From: Acidobacteriota bacterium
Lineage (GTDB): Bacteria > Acidobacteriota > Terriglobia > Acidiferrales > UBA7541
Reading direction: 5' to 3'
NCBI GenBank assembly: GCA_003167215.1
Contig: PMTV01000025.1
Span: 93,495-146,449, forward strand
DNA: 52,955 bases
Below, piece after piece: positions 23,763 through 32,087 of this stretch; position 1 is the first letter of the stretch; every line of letters begins with the position of its first letter. Under the pieces are notes generated by a model that searched no databases, was not told the DNA's origin, and saw nothing but the letters and a program-made list of their open reading frames with translations. The translations under genes were made by a program, and so were the position numbers.

Positions 23763-25331
23763 ATGATGTCAAACGTGAACGAAAAAGCTCCGGTACTCCT
23801 CATCCGCAAACTCATCCTCATTGCGGGTGTCTTGGTCGTACTTTTCGTCATCGGTCTCTTCGTAGCCTCCGTGCGGCTGCCGGGCTATCTGCGCGAGCGC
23901 GCTATCGAGACCCTGCGTACGCACTTCCAAAGCGATGTGCAGTTTTCCAACCTTCAGGTCCAGGTATTTCCGCGGACGCGAGTCACTATTTCGGACCTGG
24001 TGTTGCGGCACAACGGGCGAACAGATGTTCCCCCGCTAATTCAGGCGAAGGAGATTATCGTTGACGCTACCTTGACCGGTCTCCTGCTTCCAAAGATGCA
24101 CGTCGCAAGCGTCCGCCTGATTGGATTGCAGATCCACACGCCGCCCCACCGCCCGGGGGGACAGCCGCTGCTGAAGAAAACGGACGAAGATCTCTCAAAA
24201 AAATACCCGATCGTAATCGACGATATTCACGCGGACGATGCGCTTCTCGAAATCCTTCGGCCCCAGCCGGGAAAAGAGCCTAAAGACTTCCAGATTCATC
24301 ATCTGCAGATCAACGATTTTAGCTTTGACCGTCCTGCTAATTTCCACGCCATTCTGACCATTCCGACTCCGAAGGGAGAAATTGACTCGATTGGCCTATT
24401 CGGTCCGTGGCAGCCGGAAGAGCCCAGCCAACTCCCGGTCGATGCAAAATATAATTTCAAGAATGCGGACTTCCGCACCATCAAAGGTATTTCCGGGACC
24501 ATGAACTCCACGGGTGCGTTTAAAGGCCCTCTAAACTACTTATCCGTCCAAGGGCAAACGGAAACTCCGGATTTTGCGTTGAACATTGCGGGACATCCCG
24601 AGCACCTGCACACCGATTACGACGCCACCGTGGACGGCACTAACGGTAACGTGATTCTAAACCATATTCTCGCGAAACTCCGGAACAGCACGTTGCACGT
24701 CAAGGGCGAAGTGGTGGATATGGAGAAGAACGTCAGAGGACGAACGATCAAGCTTGACGCCGTCTCCAACGATGCCCGAATCGAAGATTTTCTATGGCTT
24801 GCGGTTAAGTCTGACCAGCCTGTGATGACCGGCTCCGCCACCCTGGATGCACAGATCGAAATTGCGGAGGCGGACACGGACATTCTTCAGCGTTTGACCA
24901 TTCATGGGCAATTCGGTGTGGACAATGCGGAGTTCACAAGCTCGACGGTGCAAGGAAGGATCGACACGTTCAGCAAAAAGGCGCAAGGCGAACCAAAGGC
25001 CACGGACCTGGGAACGGCCGTTTCCGCGTTAAAGGGAAAGTTCGATGTGAACAAAGGCCTCATCACATTCTCGGAACTTTCCTTCGCGATCCCCGGAGCC
25101 TCGGTGCAATTGGCCGGAACCTATGAAATGACGGGCGGTGAAATGAATTTCCACGGCAAACTGCGGATGGACGCGAAGCTTTCGCAGACGACCACCGGAG
25201 TGAAATCATTTTTCTTGAAGGCGGTTGATCCGTTTTTCAGAGGCAAGCACGGCGGAACGGAAATACCGATCAAAATCACGGGAACAAAAGATCATCCGTC
25301 ATTCGGACTGGATCTCCATCACGGAAACTAA
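23763..25331 (+). CDS. AsmA-like membrane-anchored protein
   Basis: About 522 residues. One N-terminal transmembrane helix (about 15-40) is followed by a periplasmic beta-rich part with F-S-N-L-Q-V-Q-V-F-P-R-T-R-V-T-I-S-D-L typical of AsmA N-termini. The C-terminal third has the AsmA-2-like pattern G-T-Y-E-M-T-G-G-E-M-N-F-H-G-K and ends with I-P-I-K-I-T-G-T-x-x-x-P-S-F-G-L. AsmA-like proteins bridge the periplasm and are linked to phospholipid transport to the outer membrane. The start is uncertain: ATGs at 23763 and 23766 and a GTG at 23775 are all in frame without a clear Shine-Dalgarno. It ends 11 bp from the convergent recR. Confidence 0.8.
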   Translation: MMSNVNEKAPVLLIRKLILIAGVLVVLFVIGLFVASVRLPGYLRERAIETLRTHFQSDVQFSNLQVQVFPRTRVTISDLVLRHNGRTDVPPLIQAKEIIVDATLTGLLLPKMHVASVRLIGLQIHTPPHRPGGQPLLKKTDEDLSKKYPIVIDDIHADDALLEILRPQPGKEPKDFQIHHLQINDFSFDRPANFHAILTIPTPKGEIDSIGLFGPWQPEEPSQLPVDAKYNFKNADFRTIKGISGTMNSTGAFKGPLNYLSVQGQTETPDFALNIAGHPEHLHTDYDATVDGTNGNVILNHILAKLRNSTLHVKGEVVDMEKNVRGRTIKLDAVSNDARIEDFLWLAVKSDQPVMTGSATLDAQIEIAEADTDILQRLTIHGQFGVDNAEFTSSTVQGRIDTFSKKAQGEPKATDLGTAVSALKGKFDVNKGLITFSELSFAIPGASVQLAGTYEMTGGEMNFHGKLRMDAKLSQTTTGVKSFFLKAVDPFFRGKHGGTEIPIKITGTKDHPSFGLDLHHGN

Positions 25332-25342
25332 ATCCCGCGAGG

Positions 25343-25942
25343 CTAGAGCTCGCGGCGTCCTTCCATCGCTTTCATCATCGTCACTTCGTCCGCGTATTCA
25401 AGGTCTGATCCGACGGGAATACCCATAGCGATGCGCGTGACGCGAACGCCCAACGGCTTGATGAGCTTCGAAAGATAAACGGCCGTGGCTTCACCCTCGG
25501 CTGTCGGGCTCGTAGCGATGATGATTTCCTCCACCGTGTTGCCTTTTAGTCGCTCGATGAGGCTCTTGATTTTTATTTGATCGGGCCCGATCCCTTGCAG
25601 CGGTGACAATGAACCGCCGAGCACGTGATATAGCCCGTTGAATTCCCGTGTTTTTTCCACCGCCTGAATATTCGTAGCTTCCTCCACCACGCAGATGATC
25701 GCCCGGTTCCGCGTCGCGCTCGCGCAGAAATGGCAGGGATCCGCGTCTGTAATATTGTTGCAGACGGAACACTCGCGCACTTTTTCCTTGGCTTCGCGGA
25801 TCGCGTCGGAAAGCGCGAACGCCTGGTCGCGGTCCACACGCAACAGGAAAAACGCCAGACGCTGCGCGGTTTTCTGCCCAATCCCAGGAAGGCGTTTCAA
25901 TTCGTCAATCAATCGCGTCACTGAAGGCGCAAAATCGGGCAT
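25343..25942 (-). CDS. recR: Recombination mediator protein RecR
   Basis: A 199-residue RecR of normal length. The order is helix-hairpin-helix [11 protein letters not shown], the C4 zinc finger C-S-V-C then C-H-F-C (about 57-73), the Toprim domain beginning I-C-V-V-E-E-A, and G-G-S-L-S-P-L-x-G-I-G-P. It works with RecO and RecF to load RecA at gaps. It closes the conserved SRP RNA-dnaX-ybaB-recR cluster, 79 bp after ybaB. Confidence 0.95.
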   Translation of the reverse strand: MPDFAPSVTRLIDELKRLPGIGQKTAQRLAFFLLRVDRDQAFALSDAIREAKEKVRECSVCNNITDADPCHFCASATRNRAIICVVEEATNIQAVEKTREFNGLYHVLGGSLSPLQGIGPDQIKIKSLIERLKGNTVEEIIIATSPTAEGEATAVYLSKLIKPLGVRVTRIAMGIPVGSDLEYADEVTMMKAMEGRREL

Positions 25943-26021
25943 GCCATCACATCCGTTTCGTGGATTTCGAAAGAGAAGGGAATCGGTACTGCGCCTTGTA
26001 GACGGGCCGCCGGAATCTAGC

Positions 26022-26348
26022 TCAGAACATGCCGGGAATTTTCATTCCCGCGAGCCCAGGCAAACCGCCCGTGAGATCCTTTACCTGCTTGGATAATTCT
26101 TCATCCACGCGCCGGGTAGCTTCGTTCACCGCTGCCAGCATAAGCTCTTGCAACATTTCCTGGTCCTTGCTCTTGAAGACGTCCGGTTCGATGCGCACTT
26201 CGGTCAATTGTTTTTGACCGTTCATCTTCACCGTGACCATGCCGCCGCCGGACGAAGCTTCCACGGAAATCTCGCCGATCTGCTTTTCGAGCTTTTCCTG
26301 GACCTGCCGGAACTGCGACAACATTTGTTGTAGAGCTTTAACTTCCAT
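26022..26348 (-). CDS. YbaB/EbfC-family nucleoid-associated protein
   Basis: A 108-residue protein, typical for the family. It has an N-terminal helix with [15 protein letters not shown], a central beta part with [12 protein letters not shown], and a helix rich in E/A. It ends in the Gly/Met/Pro-rich tail common here ([11 protein letters not shown]). Members bind DNA as dimers. It starts 3 bp after the dnaX stop, so the two are translated together. Confidence 0.92.
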   Translation of the reverse strand: MEVKALQQMLSQFRQVQEKLEKQIGEISVEASSGGGMVTVKMNGQKQLTEVRIEPDVFKSKDQEMLQELMLAAVNEATRRVDEELSKQVKDLTGGLPGLAGMKIPGMF

Positions 26349-26351
26349 GTG

Positions 26352-28094
26352 TCATTCCTCGCCCGGGCGCTTGACCTTTGAAATCTGGCCGCCGAACTTT
26401 TCAAGCATTGCCCTAACGATCGGGTCTTCTTCAAACCGGGCGCGCAATTCAGAACTGCGCGGCACAGCTGCCCGGCCACTCTCAAGCTTAACACATACGC
26501 GCAGCGGCTGGCCGACCACTCGATGCACCGCTGTGCGCAAACGTTCCATTGCTTCGCGAGGCAGCATATCCGCGAGTCCGCGGTTCTCCGTGGTGAAGAA
26601 AAGCCGAAACTCGCTGGCTTCCATTTCACATCGCGTGGCCTGTTCCAGGAAGGACGACAGCAATTTCGATTCGTGCAGCGCGGCTTTGATCGCCTCCAAT
26701 TGCGCGGAGGCCAGCCCCCCGCCAACATCTTCGGCGGCGCGTGCCACTATACGCGGTGACGACGCGGGAACAGGCCCGGAGGATGCAACGGCAGACATAC
26801 GAGCCGGCGGAATTTTTTCCCCCGGCGCCGCAATGGCGCTCGTTACAGGAGTCTCGCGCGCGGGCGCCACCGCCGAATAGGCCGGCGCCGAGGCGGACTG
26901 CGCCGCGGACATCGCACGCGGTGGCGCGCCGGAAGACGAGGGCGCTGATTTCGCTGCGACTCCCGTGCCGCGCAGATCAGCGAGAATTTCTTCGAGCGGC
27001 GCAAGGCGCTGCGCGTTCACCAGCTTCAGCAGCCCCAGCTCAAGGTGCAGGCGTGCATCGGGTTTTTTGCGCAAATCGTCATCGGTGGCCAGCAGGATGT
27101 TGAAAAAACGCGTAAGGTCTTCTTCGCTGAACTTCGCCGCTTGCTCCGAAAGGCGGTCTTGCTCGTCGGACGGTGCGGCGACCAGATCCGAACTCGCGCC
27201 GCATACGCGGACCACAAGAAGGTCGCGAAAATGGCGAATTGCTTCGCGGCAAAAGTGCTGGAGATTTTGTCCCTCGCCGATCAGGCGATGGACCAGTCCC
27301 AGAGCGCGCTCCGCAGACTGTGTCGCGATCGCTTCCACAAGTTCATCCAGCACGTTTTCCGCAACCACTCCGAGCAGTTCGCGCACTTGCGCGTCCGTAA
27401 CCGTATCGTCGCTATAGGAGATGGCCTGCTCCAGAAGCGAAAGGCCGTCGCGCAGGCTGCCTTCGGCGGCTCGCGCTAGGACGGCGACAGCCCCGGGTTC
27501 GATCTGAAGTTTTTCTTCGCGCGTGATGCGCTCGATTTCTTCCGCGATCTCTTTGAACGTAAGCGAGCGAAACTGGAAAAGCTGCGCGCGCGATTTAATC
27601 GTATCCGCTAGATCTTCTGCTTGCGTTGTCGCCAGGATGAAGACCACGCGTTCCGGCGGCTCTTCGAGGGTCTTGAGCAAAGCATTCGAGGCCTCGTCAG
27701 TCAACTGATGCGCTTCGTCCAGAATCACCACTTTGTAGCGGCTCGAAGCCGGCGCGTAGCGCACCATCTCGCGGAGTTCGCGGATCTGGTCGATGCCGCG
27801 GTTGGAAGCAGCGTCAATTTCAAGCACGTCGAGCGAAGTGCCTGCGGAAATCTCCCGGCAGGAATCGCAAGTGTTGTCCGGATCGGCTGTCGGCCCGCTC
27901 GCGCAGTTCAATGCTTTCGCCAGAATGCGCGCGGTGGTTGTTTTGCCCACACCGCGAACGCCGGAGAAAATGTAGGCGTGCGCCACGCGGTTCGAGCCGA
28001 TGGCGTTAGCCAACGTTCGCGTCACGTGTTGCTGCCCGACGATTTCGCTAAACGTTTGCGGCCGGTATTTTCGAGCAATCACTTTATAGCTCAT
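26352..28094 (-). CDS. dnaX: DNA polymerase III subunit gamma/tau
   Basis: A 580-residue clamp-loader ATPase starting M-S-Y-K-V-I-A-R-K-Y-R-P at the ATG at 28094; the longer open frame runs back through the SRP RNA gene and is not used. Walker A is G-V-R-G-V-G-K-T-T (45-53) and the DEAD-like box is L-D-E-A-H. The zinc module has Cys64, Cys76 and Cys79, but the fourth position, Cys73 in E. coli, is Asp73. The sensor motif reads S-R-A instead of S-R-C. A Pro/Ala-rich linker (about 375-460) precedes a C-terminal domain that could be tau-like. I did not identify a frameshift site. Confidence 0.94.
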   Translation of the reverse strand: MSYKVIARKYRPQTFSEIVGQQHVTRTLANAIGSNRVAHAYIFSGVRGVGKTTTARILAKALNCASGPTADPDNTCDSCREISAGTSLDVLEIDAASNRGIDQIRELREMVRYAPASSRYKVVILDEAHQLTDEASNALLKTLEEPPERVVFILATTQAEDLADTIKSRAQLFQFRSLTFKEIAEEIERITREEKLQIEPGAVAVLARAAEGSLRDGLSLLEQAISYSDDTVTDAQVRELLGVVAENVLDELVEAIATQSAERALGLVHRLIGEGQNLQHFCREAIRHFRDLLVVRVCGASSDLVAAPSDEQDRLSEQAAKFSEEDLTRFFNILLATDDDLRKKPDARLHLELGLLKLVNAQRLAPLEEILADLRGTGVAAKSAPSSSGAPPRAMSAAQSASAPAYSAVAPARETPVTSAIAAPGEKIPPARMSAVASSGPVPASSPRIVARAAEDVGGGLASAQLEAIKAALHESKLLSSFLEQATRCEMEASEFRLFFTTENRGLADMLPREAMERLRTAVHRVVGQPLRVCVKLESGRAAVPRSSELRARFEEDPIVRAMLEKFGGQISKVKRPGEE

Positions 28095-28133
28095 GAATTG
28101 AATGTCCAGCCTTCCGGGCGCAGGCGATAAGAG

Positions 28134-28236
<103 letters not shown>

Positions 28237-28434
28237 ACCGATCGGCAGTCGCTGTAGAAACTTTTATTTCTTCAGCACTGCTCCGCGAAGTCTAGCACAG
28301 CGCTCCACTGCGTGAAAGATGGGCGATGGAATGTAGATTGGTGCGGATTGTTGTGCGAAGCTGTCCACATTTGGAACAGAAGCCGTTACATACGGCAAGC
28401 TGCGTTAACAACTCGGACGTTGCGTCGGGCTCGG

Positions 28435-29967
28435 CTAGTGGCCTCCGGCCTGGCCGCCCGTCACGGAACTTTCTTTCAACGCCGCGCGCGCCTGTGGCAC
28501 AGCAAACGCCGTTTCGACACGCTCGTCACTAATCGCTGCCAGAGAGATCAGAGTTTTCTGCGCGTCAACGGATTGTCCCGCTTTGCTTTGGGCCTCCGCC
28601 AGCAACGTCAGCGAAAGTGGGTTTTGGGGGTCTTCCATCAATTCCGGGATTGCGTCGTCATACTTTTCCTCCGTCATCAACGCAGCGCCGTTTGCGGAGT
28701 GATAGGACTGTTGGACTAGGTTGCTGCGGCTCGTCTGCGACATGGCGGTCAGGGGTTTAAGAGCCTTCTCCGTCGCGTCCGCCATGCCTGCGCGTTCGGC
28801 GATGAACGCGCGCGTTTGCAGAATATTCGCTAGTTCTATCTCACGGCCGCCCTGCGAGATCTCATGATTTTCCGTGAGCACCTGGCGAGCGGCATCGAGA
28901 TCTCTCAGTGCTGCGTGCGGATCAGGGTTGAAAAGCGCCATATCGCGGTGAATTTCTGCTTCTTCGACCGGCAAATCGGCGGCGTGCGCTTCCACCGCGA
29001 GTTTCGCGAATTCCCGGGATCCTCGCTCCAGCTGGTTTTCCCGGTAATACGTCATGGCCCAGAGGATTCGATAATCCAACTTGGTGGCGCGCTCTTTCGT
29101 TCCCGCAATCGCTTTCAGATATTCCACGCGAGCGCGTTGTTGATCTCCCATCAGCGCGTAGGTGGAAGCGATGCCGACCTGCGAGGTATTAAAACTTGAA
29201 TCAATTTCCAGCGCCTTGCCGTAGTGCTCGAGGGCGGCCGGATAGTCACCCAGCATGCGCATGATTTCGCCGTAGGAATCCTGCGGGTTCGGCTGAGCCG
29301 GCAGTGCTGCGATGTACTGGTCCATCAGCGGAGGCGCCAGGTTCGGCTGCCCGCTCAGCGAGTAGCAGTACGCCAGATTGTTCAACGCGGGAAAATATGT
29401 CGGATCTTTTTGCAGGACATTTTTGAGGATTCTCTCGCCATGCTCGTAGGCTGCCTGATTCGAGCACAGCCACTCAGCGGCCATATTCGCGAGCCGTTTG
29501 TCGTTCGGATACTTCGCGAGAAGATCGTTCATCGCAGCGATAGCCGGAACGAGTCCGCCATTCTTAGCGCCATCCATCCAGCGCATCAGCAAGCGTTCGT
29601 CCGGCGACGCCTTCGCAATATATTTTGCCGCCAGGGCGTATTCCCGCCTTTCTTCGATCGGATCGGTCGTGAAGTAAGCCAGCATGGCGTGGGCTAAGGC
29701 AAAGTGCGGATCCGCTTTCACCGCTTTGCGCAGGGAAACCAGGCCCTTATCAACGAAAAGCAGGTCTTCGTGGTACAGCAGCGCGTGTTCGTAATCGAGC
29801 CGTGCATCGGCCGAGGAAGTCGTGACCGGAACTGTGTCCGCCGCTGGCACCGCATCAACCGCCGTGTTCGCTCCGGTCGCGGGCTCTTGTGCGCCCGCCG
29901 CGGCAGCGCCGGCGCCGGTAATTACCAGCGCGATGATTGGATACAGAAAGGGGTTTCGGATTCTCAT
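28435..29967 (-). CDS. Secreted TPR protein
   Basis: A 510-residue protein with an N-terminal signal peptide (hydrophobic I-I-A-L-V-I-T-G-A-G then Ala-rich, cleavage near A-G-A-Q). The ATG at 29967 has GAGGAA about 5 bases upstream; an in-frame ATG 12 bases earlier does not. From about residue 60 to 480 it is helical, with several TPR units, for example Y-F-P-A-L-N-N-L-A-Y-C-Y near 195 and A-A-L-E-H-Y-G-K-A-L-E-I-D near 250. It follows the small binding-protein gene by 30 bp and is probably co-transcribed. A protein-protein interaction role in the periplasm is inferred. Confidence 0.78.
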   Translation of the reverse strand: MRIRNPFLYPIIALVITGAGAAAAGAQEPATGANTAVDAVPAADTVPVTTSSADARLDYEHALLYHEDLLFVDKGLVSLRKAVKADPHFALAHAMLAYFTTDPIEERREYALAAKYIAKASPDERLLMRWMDGAKNGGLVPAIAAMNDLLAKYPNDKRLANMAAEWLCSNQAAYEHGERILKNVLQKDPTYFPALNNLAYCYSLSGQPNLAPPLMDQYIAALPAQPNPQDSYGEIMRMLGDYPAALEHYGKALEIDSSFNTSQVGIASTYALMGDQQRARVEYLKAIAGTKERATKLDYRILWAMTYYRENQLERGSREFAKLAVEAHAADLPVEEAEIHRDMALFNPDPHAALRDLDAARQVLTENHEISQGGREIELANILQTRAFIAERAGMADATEKALKPLTAMSQTSRSNLVQQSYHSANGAALMTEEKYDDAIPELMEDPQNPLSLTLLAEAQSKAGQSVDAQKTLISLAAISDERVETAFAVPQARAALKESSVTGGQAGGH

Positions 29968-29997
29968 GATTCCTCGCATGGAATTTTCAAGCCTCGA

Positions 29998-30459
29998 TCA
30001 GTGGCCCTTCAGGCTGTAACCCGGGTCGAAGGGCTGCTTGTCGTCAATCTTGATCACTTTCACTCCACTGGTGATGTTGTAAACGTCCACCACGCCGATC
30101 GCTCCGGGGCTGCTTTCCACGATCTTTATGACTTCCTCGTCACTCGAGACGAAAACGACCGGAGCCGTTATCTTCCGGCTCGGATCGTTCAAAATCGCCT
30201 TTCCCTCTTCGAACGTGACTCCTAGAATTTTCTCGATGACGAATTTCATTCCCGGCGAATCCGGATCCCGCAGAACGATTGTTATGTTCCGGTCGGTGGG
30301 CCAAGTATGGGTCTTGCCTTTGAAAATCTTGCCAAGATCAGCCAGAGTCGTTGCTCGAACGGGATTCGTGGAATGGACGATGACGGCAAAATCGGTCGCG
30401 AAAGCGGCAGCCGTAACGCCGATGAGCAACAGCCCGAGAATCAGTAATCGTCTTCGCAT
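29998..30459 (-). CDS. Small PstS-like periplasmic substrate-binding-fold protein
   Basis: A 153-residue protein with a clear signal peptide (R-R-R then L-L-I-L-G-L-L-L-I-G, cleavage near A-F-A). The mature part resembles one lobe plus hinge of PBP2-type phosphate-binding proteins: L-A-D-L-G-K-I-F-K-G-K and G-A-I-G-V-V-D-V-Y. These short forms occur next to TPR or PilZ genes in several phyla and often have no linked ABC transporter, as here. The bound ligand is unknown; phosphate is only a family-based guess. Confidence 0.75.
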   Translation of the reverse strand: MRRRLLILGLLLIGVTAAAFATDFAVIVHSTNPVRATTLADLGKIFKGKTHTWPTDRNITIVLRDPDSPGMKFVIEKILGVTFEEGKAILNDPSRKITAPVVFVSSDEEVIKIVESSPGAIGVVDVYNITSGVKVIKIDDKQPFDPGYSLKGH

Positions 30460-30818
30460 CGAATTCTTATTGAAAACTCAATTTATTGAACGGACCGCGC
30501 CTTTGATGCCGCCCGTAGCCGAGGTTAACATTCCGTGCCTGCGCCTGGACTCGCGAGTGCGTCACGCGATGTCGTCCAAGCTACCTGTCCGGAAGGCCAG
30601 TCTCGGTTTCTTCAACTGCCGCAGGCTTTCTTCACAATGGGACGAAATATTGGGGCTTGGCGATTAGGAACAAGAAGCCTGATTTTCGGGTAACACTTCC
30701 TTGCGGGGGAGTATCTTATCTGCGAGTGCATCCTCCGCACTCGCACCGCGGCGCCAGCGGTAACCCCACGACACGGGGATGGCTTGGCATGTCCAAATTC
30801 CAAAGCCCGGAGGAAACG
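30460..30818. other. Intergenic region between divergent genes, with a 9-bp inverted repeat
   Basis: This 359-bp stretch separates the start of the PstS-like gene (-) from a secreted-protein gene (+). Its only strong structure is a perfect inverted repeat, TGCGAGTGC at 30721-30729 and GCACTCGCA at 30737-30745, with a 7-base spacer. No T-run follows, so it looks more like a regulator site or 5'-UTR hairpin than a terminator. I find no consensus sigma-70 pair and no known riboswitch motif. An open frame from 30657 crosses it but is better explained by the start at 30819. Confidence 0.5.
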
Positions 30819-31508
30819 ATGAAGCGCTTTATCAGTGTTTGTGCATTACTGTCTGTTCTGTTGTGGTTTACGCCCGCGGTACACGCTCAACAACCCACTG
30901 CAATCCAGCCCGGTACGCAGGTCCGGCTCACGATGGCCAGCGGACTCAGCACCGGTGTTGCCCATGACGGCGATCCTTTCACCGCGGTCGTCGCCGAACC
31001 CGTCTTCGTCGGCAATCAACTTCTTCTGCCCGCAGGTGCGAAGGTCCATGGGACGGTCACTAGCGTGACGCGCCCTAAATTTTTCGCGCTTTTCCGCAGT
31101 GGCGCCTCGATGAATCTTGTCTTTAATTCCATTGAGGTTGAAAGCCGCATTTTCCCCGTACAGATGAGCATTCTTTCGCTTTACACCGGCGGAATGGACG
31201 CGGAAAAGAAACGCAAAGACGTAAAAACGACGGAAGGAGTCGTGATTGAGGAGAAGCGTGATATCAAAGGCGACCTCATGACCGGCGGCCTGGGTACCGG
31301 CGCCGGCGCTCTTGTTGGAGTGTTATTTGCCAACGTGGCACGCGGCACGCTGATCGGATTCGTCGGCACTACCGCTTACATCGCAATAAAGAAGGGTAAG
31401 GACGTGGACCTCCCGGCGCAAACCGGCATGCTCGTCCGCATGGATTCCACCATCTCGCTGCCGGCTTCGTTGTTGCACAACGCGGCTTACACATCGAGCG
31501 GAAAGTAA
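30819..31508 (+). CDS. Secreted protein of unknown function
   Basis: A 229-residue protein; the ATG at 30819 follows CGGAGGAAACG and gives a signal peptide (K-R-F then hydrophobic, cleavage after V-H-A). The mature part is beta-rich, with G-D-P-F-T-A-V-V-A-E-P-V-F-V and L-L-L-P-A-G-A-K-V-H-G-T-V. That resembles beta-barrel-like TrbI/VirB10-type domains seen in many Acidobacteria exported proteins, but I cannot assign it. A Gly-rich hydrophobic segment (about 160-185, G-L-G-T-G-A-G-A-L-V-G-V-L-F) could insert in a membrane. Confidence 0.72.
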   Translation: MKRFISVCALLSVLLWFTPAVHAQQPTAIQPGTQVRLTMASGLSTGVAHDGDPFTAVVAEPVFVGNQLLLPAGAKVHGTVTSVTRPKFFALFRSGASMNLVFNSIEVESRIFPVQMSILSLYTGGMDAEKKRKDVKTTEGVVIEEKRDIKGDLMTGGLGTGAGALVGVLFANVARGTLIGFVGTTAYIAIKKGKDVDLPAQTGMLVRMDSTISLPASLLHNAAYTSSGK

Positions 31509-31647
31509 GAGGGAAGTCGCGCGGCTTGCAGGATTGTATTCCGGGCCTGCTATCGTTCGCTTCGCTGGAGCGGAAAAATGACTTGGTTCGTGGCTTACCA
31601 GCCCGGCCATGGACCCGGTCAGTTTCAGGATTAATAGCGATTTGCTT

Positions 31648-32022
31648 CTAATTGAGTCTCGAGACTCCCAGACTCCACAAACTATGCGGCTGCAGTTTCT
31701 GCGCTCCGATCGAAATCGCCGGATATTCCGGGCGGACGCGAACGATCCGGAACAAAGCTGATTTCGAATTCAACTCGTCGCCGCCGCTCTGGTGAATTAC
31801 CCGGATGGCCACCACGGTCTCCGGTGCCACTTCCGTATGCAAGCGGAATTGGCAACCCGAATCGCTGACGTTCCACGTCTTCGTGCGTTCGGTGAAAAAG
31901 CGTAAATCACAGTCGAACCCGCAAACTTCTATCGTCAACGACAGCGGAACGCGATCTTCTTGCCGCCGGTCATCCGTTGTAACTGTTCCCAAGTGCTGCC
32001 AGTCGGCTTGTTGCTTTTTCAT
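31648..32022 (-). CDS. Small PilZ-domain protein with canonical c-di-GMP motifs
   Basis: A 124-residue protein that is one PilZ domain. R20-Q-E-D-R24 is the R-x-x-x-R switch and N-V-S-D-S-G is the N-x-S-x-x-G motif, so c-di-GMP binding is likely. The ATG at 32022 has AAGGA 8 bases upstream; an ATG at 32031 is also in frame, and the open frame to 32259 overlaps the regulator gene. It lies 65 bp after the NtrC-type regulator gene and has a sigma-54-like element in that gap, so it may be read both from the operon and on its own. Confidence 0.8.
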   Translation of the reverse strand: MKKQQADWQHLGTVTTDDRRQEDRVPLSLTIEVCGFDCDLRFFTERTKTWNVSDSGCQFRLHTEVAPETVVAIRVIHQSGGDELNSKSALFRIVRVRPEYPAISIGAQKLQPHSLWSLGVSRLN

Positions 32023-32051
32023 ATGGTCCATCCTTGGCGTGGCAGTCTTGG

Positions 32052-32068
32052 AACAACGACCGTGCCGG
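32052..32068 (-). promoter_or_regulatory. Sigma-54-like -24/-12 element before the PilZ gene
   Basis: On the minus strand CGGCACG-GTCG-TTGTT matches the consensus TGGCACG-N4-TTGCW with two mismatches: the first T, and the C of the -12 GC. The GG to -12 spacing is correct. Transcription would start near 32041, 19 bases before the ATG at 32022. The element overlaps a palindrome (GTGCCGGCAC), which could explain the match by chance. Confidence 0.35.
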
Positions 32069-32087
32069 CACATAACCAAACTGTCGT

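Noticed and set aside
30460-30818. A c-di-GMP or other riboswitch in the divergent intergenic region
   Set aside because: I looked for GEMM-type conserved segments and other known cores and found none; only the simple inverted repeat is present.
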